In this document: piece by piece, positions 41,809 to 50,724 of the stretch | Layout: each line of letters opens with the position of its first letter | How positions within the stretch are numbered: the first letter of the stretch is position 1 | Assembly: GCA_900317515.1 (NCBI GenBank) | Contig: ONHA01000021.1 | Location: 1-64,000, forward strand | Length of the DNA: 64,000 nt | DNA from: an uncultured Eubacteriales bacterium | GTDB lineage: Bacteria > Bacillota > Clostridia > Lachnospirales > Lachnospiraceae | Direction of reading: 5' to 3' | Notes under the pieces: generated by a model | Told to the model about the DNA's origin: nothing | The model's database searches: none | The model's input: the letters and a program-made list of their open reading frames with translations, nothing else | Program-made: the position numbers and the translations under genes

Positions 41809-43185
41809 ATGGAATACCGCATCGAACACGACTCCATGGGGGAAATGAAAGTCCCCGCCGACAGGTACTGGGCAGCCCAGACCGAGCGCAGCCACGAGAA
41901 TTTCAGGATCGGCGTCGGCATCGAAACCATGCCGGAGGAGATCGTGCGGGCGTTCGGTATCCTGAAGGAGGCCGCGGCGCGGGCCAACCACGCCTTAAAG
42001 CCCGAAAAAATGACCGATGAAAAACTCGCCGTAATCGGCAGGGCGGCCCGCGAGGTGGCGGAGGGGAAGCTGATGGACCACTTTCCTCTCGTCGTCTGGC
42101 AGACCGGCTCCGGCACCCAGTCCAACATGAACGCCAACGAGGTCATCGCGAACCGGGCCAACGAGATGGCGGGCAAAAAGCTCTGCCACCCGAACGACGA
42201 CATCAACATGAGCCAGTCCTCGAACGACACGTTCCCGACCGCGATGCACATCTCGGCGGTATGCGCGCTCGAGGATAAGCTTCTTCCGGCGGCGGAAGGA
42301 CTCATCGAGGTATTTAAGAGGCTCGAGAAGGAAAATGAAGGGATCGTAAAAAGCGGCAGGACTCACCTGCAGGATGCGGTGCCGATTGCATTTTCCCAGG
42401 AGATCTCCGGCTGGAGGGCCTCCCTCGAGAGAGACGTCGAGCTCGTGAAGCTCTCCATGAGACCCCTCTCCGAGCTCGCACTCGGCGGCACGGCGGTCGG
42501 AACCGGCTTAAACGCGCCGGCAGGCTTTGATGTGAAGGTCGCGGAGGAAGTCTCGGCGCTCACGGGGAAGCATTTTGTGACCGCGGGCAACAAGTTCCAT
42601 GCGCTGACCTCCAAGGACGAGATCGTCTTTGCCCACGGGGCGGTCAAGGCGATGGCGGCGGACATGCTGAAGATCGCGAACGACGTCCGGTGGCTTGCAA
42701 GCGGGCCCAGATGCGGCCTCGGCGAGATCCGCATTCCGGAAAATGAGCCCGGCTCCTCCATCATGCCCGGCAAGGTCAACCCGACCCAGTGCGAGCAGGT
42801 GACCATGGTGGCCGTCCAGGTGATGGGCAACGATGCGGCCATCGGCTTTGCCGCCTCCCAGGGCAACTTCGAACTCAACGTCTTCATGCCGGTGATCGCC
42901 TATAATTTCCTCCAGTCCGTGCGGCTCCTTGCCGAGTCGATCGTGTCCTTCACGGTCAACTGCGCGGTCGGGATCACGGCGGATGAGGAGAAGATGCGGC
43001 ACAACCTCATGAATTCTCTTATGCTGGTCACCGCCTTAAACCCCTACATCGGGTACGAGAACGCGGCGAAGACAGCAAAAAAGGCCTTCCGGGAAAATAT
43101 TTCCCTTAAGGAGGCCTGTGTCAAGCTCGGGTTCCTCACGGAGGAACGGTTTGATGAGGTGTTCCATCCGGAGAAGATGATCTGA
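41809..43185 (+). CDS. fumC: Fumarate hydratase, class II
   Basis: This 458-residue enzyme begins YRIEHDSMGEMKVPADRYWA and contains WQTGSGTQSNMNANEVIANR, SQSSNDTFPTAMHI, GRTHLQDAVPIAFSQEISGW and the signature GSSIMPGKVNPTQCEQ. It interconverts fumarate and L-malate. AAGGAGG precedes the ATG. It lies 24 bases after queT and could be read from the same transcript. A three-hairpin repeat follows it. Confidence 0.97.
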   Translation: MEYRIEHDSMGEMKVPADRYWAAQTERSHENFRIGVGIETMPEEIVRAFGILKEAAARANHALKPEKMTDEKLAVIGRAAREVAEGKLMDHFPLVVWQTGSGTQSNMNANEVIANRANEMAGKKLCHPNDDINMSQSSNDTFPTAMHISAVCALEDKLLPAAEGLIEVFKRLEKENEGIVKSGRTHLQDAVPIAFSQEISGWRASLERDVELVKLSMRPLSELALGGTAVGTGLNAPAGFDVKVAEEVSALTGKHFVTAGNKFHALTSKDEIVFAHGAVKAMAADMLKIANDVRWLASGPRCGLGEIRIPENEPGSSIMPGKVNPTQCEQVTMVAVQVMGNDAAIGFAASQGNFELNVFMPVIAYNFLQSVRLLAESIVSFTVNCAVGITADEEKMRHNLMNSLMLVTALNPYIGYENAAKTAKKAFRENISLKEACVKLGFLTEERFDEVFHPEKMI

Positions 43186-43202
43186 AAATTAGGTGATGCA
43201 GT

Positions 43203-43355
43203 GATTCAGACCCCCCATTCGCAGCCGCTTTGCGGCTTGCTCATGTGGTCGGACAGAGGTGCTTCGCACCTTGTCCGCCCCATGTGTGAAGCTAAAACCA
43301 GTCTGAAATGCAAGCATTTCATCCGTGGTTTTTCTTCACACATGGGGTGCTGATC
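43203..43355 (+). repeat. Three-hairpin palindromic repeat, copy B
   Basis: This element of about 153 bp shares its layout and much of its sequence with copy A (reverse strand, 15038-15202): CCATTCGCAGCCGCTT, then TGCTCATG, then CAGAGGTGCTTCGCACCTTG. Hairpins are AGCCGC/GCGGCT, CGGACA...TGTCCG capped by AGGTGC-TTC-GCACCT, and CATGTGTGAAG...CTTCACACATG capped by TGAAATG-CAAG-CATTTCA. It lies between the convergent fumC and CsoR-type genes. Confidence 0.8.
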
Positions 43356-43358
43356 CTT

Positions 43359-43655
43359 TTACAAGAATCGATCGATGGCGGACTTGAAGTCATCGATCGC
43401 TTTTTTATCTCCGTCCTCCGCCGCGTGGATGATGCAGTGGGAGATGTGCTCGCTGATGATGACCTTGCCGAGCGAGCGGATCGCGGCGCTGACGGCGGAG
43501 AGCTGGATGAGCACATCCGCGCAGTCCTCGTCCCGCTCGACCATGTCCTTCACCTTGTTTAAATGCCCGATGATCCGGGCCAGACGGTTGATAACACGCT
43601 TTTTGTGTTCCGGCGAGTGGTGATGGGCGTGCATTTTCTTAAGCTCTTCGTTCAT
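43359..43655 (-). CDS. CsoR/FrmR-type metal-sensing repressor
   Basis: This 98-residue all-helical DUF156 protein has HHSPEHKKRVINRLARIIGH at the start of the DNA-binding helix, then ERDEDCADVLIQLSAVSAAI and EHISHCIIHA. The Cys, His, Cys set (Cys in DEDC, His and Cys in HISHC) is the Cu(I)-binding arrangement of CsoR proteins. The start at 43655 follows AAGGA; the upstream extension has none. No copper ATPase or chaperone is next to it, so its targets lie elsewhere. Confidence 0.88.
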   Translation of the reverse strand: MNEELKKMHAHHHSPEHKKRVINRLARIIGHLNKVKDMVERDEDCADVLIQLSAVSAAIRSLGKVIISEHISHCIIHAAEDGDKKAIDDFKSAIDRFL

Positions 43656-43804
43656 AACGCATCCTTCCGTTTTCGTACAAACAGTGTAACACCGGGGAGG
43701 GAATCTGTAAAGATAATTGAATCTTTTCAGGTTCCCGCAGGCCCTCCGGCCATGTGGACACACAGGTGGACACCGAATAATTGGGAAAAGACACCTTTCG
43801 TTTA

Positions 43805-43904
43805 TTTACAGAAGTTTGCGAGAGGTGTATAATAATAAAACCCATGCTGACTTCATTATATTTAAAATTATTTAAGAGCCGAGAGCACAAAAGTATGTTA
43901 TACT
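43805..43904 (+). promoter_or_regulatory. Promoters of the polysaccharide locus
   Basis: TTTACA (43805-43810) and TATAAT (43828-43833) are 17 bases apart. A second, extended -10 element (TGTTATACT, ending 43904) lies closer to the gene. The 43656-43945 gap is otherwise AT-rich without a visible gene. Confidence 0.65.
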
Positions 43905-43945
43905 GTTAATATCAGCTTTTATGCAGAGGAAGGTAAACGTCTCCC

Positions 43946-45172
43946 ATGAAGATCCTAATGGTCAATAAATTTCATCATGTGGTCGGTGGTTCGGAGCGCT
44001 ATTTCTTCGGGCTTGGGGAGATGTTTTCCGCCATGGGAGATGAGGTTCTTACATTTTCCATGAAAGACGAGCAGAATGTCCCGTCTCCTCAGTCCAGGTA
44101 CTTTATCCGCCACATTGATTTCAACGAGCCGGCCGGGATTTTTACGCTTATTCACAACTCCATTCATGTACTCTATTCGTTCGAGGCGAAGAAGAATTTT
44201 TCAAGGCTCCTCGATGACGAAAAGCCCGATATCATCCATCTCAATATCTTCCAGAGCCAGCTGACCGCATCGATCGTCGACGCGGCGGTTTCCCGCGGGA
44301 TCCCGATCGTCTACACCGCGCACGAGATGAAGAGCATCTGTCCCAATTACCAGATGCTGAACCACGGCAGGATCTGCGAAAAATGCCTTGACGGCAACTA
44401 CTGGCACTGCTTCAGGGAAGGCTGCATGAAGGACTCCCGCGCAAAGAGTCTGCTGGCCTCCATGGAGGCTTATGTCTACAAGATCCGGCAGACGTACAAA
44501 AAGATGAATCTGGTGATTACCCCCTCGGATTTCTACAGGCGAAAGATCGAGCAGGCCGGTGTCATGCAGTGCCCGGTGCGCTACATGAGGAATTTCCTGC
44601 CCGAGGAGACCGCTTACGACGGTTCCGCAAAGGACGGCGGATATCTTCTCTATTTCGGGAGGCTCTCCCGCGAGAAGGGGATCCTCACGCTGATTCGGAG
44701 CTATGCGGTGTCCGGCACGTCCTTAAAGCTCTATATTGCGGGCCAGGGCGCGATGGAGGAGAAGATATTTGCGCTGATCGACGAGCTGGGGCTTCAGGAC
44801 CGGGTGATCGTGCTCGGATTTTTGTCCGGCGAGCGGCTCAGCGAGCTGGTTCGGGAGGCGACGGCCGTGTGTCTCACCAGCGAATGGTATGAGAACGGCC
44901 CCTACTCCATCATGGAAGCCCAGTCCTTCGGCCGGCCGGCGCTGGTGACGGACATCGGCGGTCTGCCGGAAGTTGTCGAGGACGGCAGGGACGGCGTGGT
45001 CTGCCGGATGGGCGATATCGCCTCCATCGCGGACGGAATTCGAAAGATCGAGGCGGGAAGACCCTGGGATACCATGGGGATCGCCGCGCGCGCCCGGGAA
45101 AAATACGATGCCCGCGCCTATGCGGAGGAACTTCGCAGACTCTATACGGAAATAATCGAGGCAGGTAAATGA
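43946..45172 (+). CDS. Glycosyltransferase family 4 protein
   Basis: This 408-residue GT-B enzyme begins MKILMVNKFHHVVGGSERYF, the usual GT4 acceptor-side start with a GGSE loop. The C-terminal domain has LYFGRLSREKGILTLIRSY, a central beta-alpha core and the donor-binding EWYENGPYSIMEAQSFGRPA with the E-x7-E motif. It transfers a sugar from a nucleotide donor to the growing repeat unit. It is the first gene of the locus; its stop overlaps the next start by four bases. Confidence 0.9.
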   Translation: MKILMVNKFHHVVGGSERYFFGLGEMFSAMGDEVLTFSMKDEQNVPSPQSRYFIRHIDFNEPAGIFTLIHNSIHVLYSFEAKKNFSRLLDDEKPDIIHLNIFQSQLTASIVDAAVSRGIPIVYTAHEMKSICPNYQMLNHGRICEKCLDGNYWHCFREGCMKDSRAKSLLASMEAYVYKIRQTYKKMNLVITPSDFYRRKIEQAGVMQCPVRYMRNFLPEETAYDGSAKDGGYLLYFGRLSREKGILTLIRSYAVSGTSLKLYIAGQGAMEEKIFALIDELGLQDRVIVLGFLSGERLSELVREATAVCLTSEWYENGPYSIMEAQSFGRPALVTDIGGLPEVVEDGRDGVVCRMGDIASIADGIRKIEAGRPWDTMGIAARAREKYDARAYAEELRRLYTEIIEAGK

Positions 45173-46140
45173 ACAGCACAAACGGTGAGAGAGCGGAAAA
45201 GACCCCGGCTGTCAGCATCGTCATCCCGACCTGCAAGCGGGATGAGACGCTCAGGCGGGCAATAGAGAGTGCCCTTTTTCAGACATATCCGAATATTGAG
45301 GTGATCGTGGTTGACGACAACCCGCCCGGTTCATCGTTTCGGGAGGCGGCGGAGAAGGTCTGCGCGGAGTTTCAGGCGGACCCGCGGCTTCGCATTGTCA
45401 AAAACGAGCGGAATCTCGGCGGCGCGCTCACCCGCAACGCGGGGATCCTGGCGTCAAAAAGCGAGTACATCGCCTTCCTCGACGATGATGACGAGTACTA
45501 CCCGGAGCGGATCGCGCATCAGCTTCCGGTTTTTCTCAACTCGAAAAATGAAAAACTGGCTCTTGTCTTTTGCGACGCCGAGATGACGGTCGGAAGAGAT
45601 GTTTTCATGTGCTTCTCGGAGCCCCGCTACAAAGGATGCTGCCTCTATGAGGCGATGCGGGACAACTGTCTGGCCGCGACCTCCCAGTGGATGGCGAAAA
45701 AGTCGGCGCTCATCAGCGTCGGCATGTTCTCGGACGTCCCCTCCAAGCAGGACTCGACCCTCATCTTAAAGCTCCTTGCGGCGGGGTATGAGGTGGACCA
45801 TGTGCCCGAAGTGCTCTCGAAATACTGCTTCTACGAGGGTCCGAAGATCTCGGAGGGAGGCCCGAAAAACTTAAGGGGCGAGCTTCTCTATTATAAGAAG
45901 TGCCGGAGGCTCTTTGACCGGCTTTCGGGGGAGGAGCAGCGGCAGGTCAGGTATTCATTTGCCGAAATATTCTATAAGCTTTGCAGCGCGAACGGGGAGA
46001 AGGAGAAAGCAGACGCCGCGATGCGCTACATGATGAGGACGCAGCCCGCAAGGACTGTCCGGAGCCTTGCGCGGAATGCCGCGCGGAAGGCCCGCTGGAC
46101 CCTCTTTCCGAACGGACTGCCGGGGAGCACACGGAGATAG
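45169..46140 (+). CDS. Glycosyltransferase family 2 protein
   Basis: This 323-residue GT-A enzyme has VSIVIPTCKRDETLRRAIES at the N-terminus, QTYPNIEVIVVDDNPP with the nucleotide-binding Asp residues and the DDDDEYYPERI metal motif near residue 105. The C-terminal part is helical and basic. It is translationally coupled to the upstream GT4 gene. Confidence 0.92.
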   Translation: MNSTNGERAEKTPAVSIVIPTCKRDETLRRAIESALFQTYPNIEVIVVDDNPPGSSFREAAEKVCAEFQADPRLRIVKNERNLGGALTRNAGILASKSEYIAFLDDDDEYYPERIAHQLPVFLNSKNEKLALVFCDAEMTVGRDVFMCFSEPRYKGCCLYEAMRDNCLAATSQWMAKKSALISVGMFSDVPSKQDSTLILKLLAAGYEVDHVPEVLSKYCFYEGPKISEGGPKNLRGELLYYKKCRRLFDRLSGEEQRQVRYSFAEIFYKLCSANGEKEKADAAMRYMMRTQPARTVRSLARNAARKARWTLFPNGLPGSTRR

Positions 46141-46142
46141 GT

Positions 46143-47357
46143 ATGGCAGAGAAAAAACTGACGAAAAATCTGATCTTTCTGATGTATTTTGTGACCATGA
46201 CCATCCTGCTTCTCAACTGCACGGACAATCTTCCGATCACATTCCAGCTCAGAAAAATAAAATACCTGTTTATCGCGCTTCTCATAGCGGATTTCATTTT
46301 CTCGGGTGATTATCTCGTCTCGAAGGTCTCGGCGTATGTGATCATCGGCTTCGCCGTCCATGCGCTGGTGTTCTGCCTGCTCTTTACCAATCAGAGGGTG
46401 GCCATGGACACCTATCTGCACCTCCGGGAGATGATCATCTATCTTGTCATGCTCTTTTTCCTGGTCAACGCGGTCGAGCGGTATCACGCGCTGACTCTCT
46501 TTACGGAGCTCACGGCCGTCTCGCTCATGGTCTTTCTTCTCTGGACCGGTTTCACCCACCTTCAGGATTTCGTCGCGCCCCGGTACTGGCTGCTCGTCTT
46601 TCTCCGGGACGCCCGCGTGCGGCACGAGTTCGGCCTGGTCCAGTACAACTACGCCGGTTTTTTCTGCACGGTCGGTCTCATCATCTTCTATACGGTATAC
46701 AGACTGCATGAGAGGGCGGGGCGCGTTACCTACGGGGAGGCGGCTGCATTTTTTGCGATGGAGCTCTACACGGGCGCCATCCTTCTTTCGACAGGCTCCC
46801 GCGGCTCCATTCTCATGGCGGCGGTCTTTTTTGCGACTGCGTTCGTGCGGAGCAGGACCTTCCGGGAGCTCGGCCGGCGGCGATACGTTGTCGTGCTCCT
46901 CATGCTCTTTTTCGCGGGCGTTATCCTGTATGCCAACCGGTCCTTCCTGAACGCCCAGGGCACCCGGCTTGAGAATTTCACGGTCAACTGGCCCTTCTTC
47001 CTTGAGGAGGGGCGCTACTTCACGGGGATGGGCTACATGGAGAGCTCGGCCTTCATCGACCAGTCCTACGGCTACGCGACCTGGCCGGTCGATATCTATT
47101 ACCTCTATATTTTCTTCTCGACGGGCATACTCGGTTTTCTTATGGTTATGGCGATCCTGCTCTTTCTCTTTGCAAGGCTTGCAAAGGACCACAGCTGGTT
47201 CATCTACAACATCAGCTTTCCGCTCTACCTCGCGTCGCTCGTGAGCGCGCTGGGCCAGGTCAATCTCTTTACCTACCGCTATATCGCGGCGCTCTTTACC
47301 GCGGTTCTGTTTCTTGCGCCCTTCGGCATTGAGGGCAGAAGGGAAGCCGGGCGATGA
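46143..47357 (+). CDS. Wzy-like polysaccharide polymerase (O-antigen ligase/polymerase family)
   Basis: This 404-residue membrane protein has about ten helices and a large polar loop around residues 265-305 (FLNAQGTRLENFTVNWPFFL, then EEGRYFTGMGYMESSAFID). Such loops and the preceding STGSRGSIL are typical of Wzy/WaaL proteins. It would polymerise lipid-linked repeat units outside the membrane. The start at 46143 has GGAG upstream; its stop overlaps the flippase start. Sequence in this family is poorly conserved, so the call rests on topology and context. Confidence 0.8.
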   Translation: MAEKKLTKNLIFLMYFVTMTILLLNCTDNLPITFQLRKIKYLFIALLIADFIFSGDYLVSKVSAYVIIGFAVHALVFCLLFTNQRVAMDTYLHLREMIIYLVMLFFLVNAVERYHALTLFTELTAVSLMVFLLWTGFTHLQDFVAPRYWLLVFLRDARVRHEFGLVQYNYAGFFCTVGLIIFYTVYRLHERAGRVTYGEAAAFFAMELYTGAILLSTGSRGSILMAAVFFATAFVRSRTFRELGRRRYVVVLLMLFFAGVILYANRSFLNAQGTRLENFTVNWPFFLEEGRYFTGMGYMESSAFIDQSYGYATWPVDIYYLYIFFSTGILGFLMVMAILLFLFARLAKDHSWFIYNISFPLYLASLVSALGQVNLFTYRYIAALFTAVLFLAPFGIEGRREAGR

Positions 47358-48874
47358 GTGAGTCAAGGACAACGAAGGCAATGCGGAACATCCGCTTCGG
47401 AATGGGTCTTATGCTGGTCACGACACTGCTCTCCTTTGCCGTGCGCACCGTGCTCATACGGGCGGTCGGCATCGAGCTTGTAGGCCTGAACGGGCTCTTC
47501 ACCGAGGTGATCGGAGCGCTCTCCTTAGCGGAGCTCGGGGTCGGCTCATCGATCGCCTACAGCCTCTATGCACCGCTCGCGGAGGGAAATGAAGAGCGTG
47601 TATCCCAGCTCATGCAGATCTACAGGCGGGCCTACACGGCGATTGCCGGGGTGACGCTTATTCTGGGCCTTGCCATCACGCCCTTTGTGCACCTCATGGT
47701 GCGAAAGGTGGACATCCCGGTATCCTACATCCGGATCGTCTACGTGCTCTTCGTAGTGCAGCTCTCGTCCTCCTACCTCTTTTCCTACAAGACGGCCCTC
47801 TTAAACGTCGACCAGAAGAACTACATCTTCTCCTTCGTGCAGGGGTGCGTGAAGATCGCGGGGACGATCCTGCAGCTGGTCCTGGTTGCCCTGACGAAGA
47901 ATTATCTCTTCTATGTGGCGGGGCTTATCTTCATTTCCCTCGCGACCAACGTGATCTGCGCGCGGATCGCCGACCGGCAGTATCCCTGCCTTGCCATGAA
48001 GACCGATCCGCTGCCTCCGGAGGAGAGAAAACACGTCTTTGCCAACATGCGGGACATCTTCATCAAGAGCGTCTCGGGAAAGATTACGGGCTCGACCGAT
48101 AATATTCTCATATCAACGTTGATTTCCACCGCACTTGTGGGGTATTATACCAACTATAATCTGGTATTTAATGTGGTGAGGACATTTGCCGCGCTCATCT
48201 ACGGCGGCGTGGTGAACAGCGTCGGCAACATGATGGCGACCGAGAGCGACGAGCGCTCGGAGGAGGTCTTCAGGAAGCTTTCCTGGTTCTTCTATGCGGC
48301 TGCCGCGGTGTGCTCGGCCTGCATTTTCACCTGCATGGAGCCGTTTGTCCGCCTCTGGCTCGGGGAGGATTTTCTTCTGCCGACCGGCGTTCTCTTTGTG
48401 ACATCGCTGGTCATCTTCCTCGAGGTCGCGACGAAGCCGCTCTGGCTCATCATGGAGGTTTCCGGGCTCTTTTCGAGGGATAAATACGCCTCGATCATCG
48501 GCTCGGCGGTCAACCTTGTCACGTCGATCGTGCTGGGACTTCGGATCGGGATGGCGGGCATCTTTATCGGGACCTGCCTCACCTACGCGATCCAGTTTGC
48601 CATGAAGGCGTACTTTCTATACCGCCTTAAGTGGAATAGATCCCCGATGCGGTACTGCCTGACATTTGCGGGGAGAACGGCGCTTCTTGTGGCCCTTATG
48701 CTGGCGGCGCGTGCGGTGACGGACCGCCTGCCCGTGACCGGCGATCTTCCGGCATTTCTGATAAACGGATGTCTTACGGCGGGGGCCGCAGCAGCGGTCC
48801 TCATCGGCACGAGTGCGGGAACGCCCGAATTTGCCTATGCGAAAGAACTGATCATTAAGAGACTGCGAGGATAG
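47354..48874 (+). CDS. Wzx-like polysaccharide flippase
   Basis: This 506-residue protein has 12-14 transmembrane helices and features of the PST/MATE-like exporters: LLSFAVRTVLIRAVGIELVG, LNGLFTEVIGALSLAELGVG and SYLFSYKTALLNVDQKNYIF. It would flip lipid-linked oligosaccharides across the membrane. It is coupled to the polymerase gene by a four-base overlap and followed after two bases by a glycosyltransferase. Confidence 0.9.
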   Translation: MSESRTTKAMRNIRFGMGLMLVTTLLSFAVRTVLIRAVGIELVGLNGLFTEVIGALSLAELGVGSSIAYSLYAPLAEGNEERVSQLMQIYRRAYTAIAGVTLILGLAITPFVHLMVRKVDIPVSYIRIVYVLFVVQLSSSYLFSYKTALLNVDQKNYIFSFVQGCVKIAGTILQLVLVALTKNYLFYVAGLIFISLATNVICARIADRQYPCLAMKTDPLPPEERKHVFANMRDIFIKSVSGKITGSTDNILISTLISTALVGYYTNYNLVFNVVRTFAALIYGGVVNSVGNMMATESDERSEEVFRKLSWFFYAAAAVCSACIFTCMEPFVRLWLGEDFLLPTGVLFVTSLVIFLEVATKPLWLIMEVSGLFSRDKYASIIGSAVNLVTSIVLGLRIGMAGIFIGTCLTYAIQFAMKAYFLYRLKWNRSPMRYCLTFAGRTALLVALMLAARAVTDRLPVTGDLPAFLINGCLTAGAAAAVLIGTSAGTPEFAYAKELIIKRLRG

Positions 48875-48876
48875 GG

Positions 48877-50724
48877 ATGGAGAAGATTCCCCATATAATC
48901 CATTACTGCTGGTTTGGTCCGAAAAAGCCGCCCCGGGTGGAGCGGTTTATCGCCGACTGGAAAAAGAAGCTTCCGGACTACACCTTCATGGAGTGGAATG
49001 AGGAGAATACGGATATAAGCGGGTGCGCCTACGCACGGGAGGCGCTTTCGGCGGGCAAATACGCCTTCGTCTCCGACTATGTGCGGGTGAAGCGCCTTGT
49101 CGAGTACGGCGGCGTCTACATGGACACCGACGTGAAGATCATCCGCCGGTTCGATGAGTTTCTTCAGGGTGCCGGCGCGGTCCTCTCCATGGAGCGGCCC
49201 GGGTGCCTTTCGACCGCCTTTATGGCGGCGGCCCCCGGACAGGCGCTTTTTGCGGAGTTTCTCGCCTCCTACGAGGAGCGGCACTTTATAAAAAGCGACG
49301 GGACGGAGGACCTCACGACGATCAATGACGCTCTGACCGCCCTCTTTGTGCGGCACGGCCTGATCGGCCGGGCACGGGAGACGGAGGTCCTGCCCGGAAA
49401 TGTATATATCTACCCGCCGGAATACTTCTCGGCGTTCGACATGGACTACTGGAACCCCGAGGTCACGGAGAACACGCGGACTGTGGAGACGGAGAAGCCG
49501 GGGGAGAACGAAAGCGTTGTCTTAAAGCTCCTCGGTCACCTGCTCTTTAAGGCTCCCTTTGAGGCGGAGGCAGGCACCGACTGGGCGGCGGTCTTCGGGG
49601 AAATGAAAAACCACGCGCTCGCCCTCCTTGCGGCGGACATGCTTTCCGATCTGCCCCTGCCCGAAGATGTCCGGCGCGATTTTGAGGATGAGTCGATGGC
49701 GGCCTTCGGCCGGAACGCGCTGATGCGGTACGGGCAGGATGATCTTGTGCGGGTGCTCTCAGATGCCGGGATCCGTTTTGCGATCCTCAAGGGGAACGCG
49801 GCGGGCATCTATTATCCGGTCCCCGAGTACCGGGTATCCGGCGACGTCGACGTGATCGTGTCCGGGGAGGATTTCGAGAGAGCCTGCGCCGTTCTCCGGG
49901 AGAACGGCTTCAGGGACGCCTTCACGGAGCAGAATACAGACCGCCACCTCAACTTTGAGAAGGACGGGATCCAGTTTGAGGTGCACAGGCGGTTTTCATT
50001 TGTCAACGACCCGAAGACGGCGCTGAGAATCGATGCGCTCATCGAGAGGGGACTTATGAAGACGAAGACCGTCCGGATCGGCGGCTCCGCGTTCCCGGTG
50101 CTCCCGGAGGCCCTGAACGGGCTTGTGCTGCTCCTCCATATCGGGCAGCACCTGGAGACGGGGCTCGGACTCCGGCAGATCCTGGACTATCTGATGTTTG
50201 TCCGCGCCAGAGTGGACGACTCCTTCTGGGAGCGGAAAATGAAGCCCCTGACCGAAGCCGTGGGCCTGACCGAACTCGCCGTCACCGTGACGAGGCTCGG
50301 ACAGCTCTATTTCTCCCTTCCGGAGGAGGGGCACGCGTTTGCCCTCTCCGGGGACGATAAGGCGGCCCGTGAGCTCATGAGGATCGTGCTCTCCGACGGA
50401 AATTTCGGGCGCAAGGACGCCGAGCGGGTCAATGCGGTCCGCATTTTAAGTGCCGGTCTTACGGTGAGGGGATTTTTCGGAAACCTTGAGAGCGCGGGTC
50501 TTGCCAACTGGAAGGCGGCCCGGCGGCATCATTTCTTAAGGCCGTTCGCGTGGATCTACCAGTTTTGCCGCTATGTCTCCCAGCTCATTGCCACGAGGCA
50601 TACGCCGGCGGGGTTCTTTGAGGAGATCAGGGAGACCGGAAGGCGGGCCGTGCTTCTTAAAAAGCTGCATGTCACCCGCAGGTCGAGAGGCATCGTATCT
50701 TCGAGAAGGGATAAGAGACTATGA
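48877..50724 (+). CDS. GT32-type glycosyltransferase fused to a nucleotidyltransferase-5 domain
   Basis: This 615-residue protein has two parts. Residues 1-235 are a DXD-containing GT32/OCH1-like transferase (PHIIHYCWFGPKKPPRVERF, VSDYVRVKRLVEYGGVYMDTD with DTD at 83-85). From about residue 285 to 480 lies a domain like uncharacterised nucleotidyltransferase family 5: ILKGNAAGIYYPVPEYRVSG with GDVDVIV near 322, and the later FEVHRRFSF and LVLLLHIGQHL. That family often sits beside PqqD and HprK-like genes, and here both lie downstream. The join has no frameshift. The product is likely cytoplasmic. Confidence 0.82.
   Translation: MEKIPHIIHYCWFGPKKPPRVERFIADWKKKLPDYTFMEWNEENTDISGCAYAREALSAGKYAFVSDYVRVKRLVEYGGVYMDTDVKIIRRFDEFLQGAGAVLSMERPGCLSTAFMAAAPGQALFAEFLASYEERHFIKSDGTEDLTTINDALTALFVRHGLIGRARETEVLPGNVYIYPPEYFSAFDMDYWNPEVTENTRTVETEKPGENESVVLKLLGHLLFKAPFEAEAGTDWAAVFGEMKNHALALLAADMLSDLPLPEDVRRDFEDESMAAFGRNALMRYGQDDLVRVLSDAGIRFAILKGNAAGIYYPVPEYRVSGDVDVIVSGEDFERACAVLRENGFRDAFTEQNTDRHLNFEKDGIQFEVHRRFSFVNDPKTALRIDALIERGLMKTKTVRIGGSAFPVLPEALNGLVLLLHIGQHLETGLGLRQILDYLMFVRARVDDSFWERKMKPLTEAVGLTELAVTVTRLGQLYFSLPEEGHAFALSGDDKAARELMRIVLSDGNFGRKDAERVNAVRILSAGLTVRGFFGNLESAGLANWKAARRHHFLRPFAWIYQFCRYVSQLIATRHTPAGFFEEIRETGRRAVLLKKLHVTRRSRGIVSSRRDKRL

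Noticed and set aside
43359-43655. Copper-resistance operon around the CsoR-type gene
   Set aside because: No copZ, copA or other metal transport gene is adjacent on either strand.
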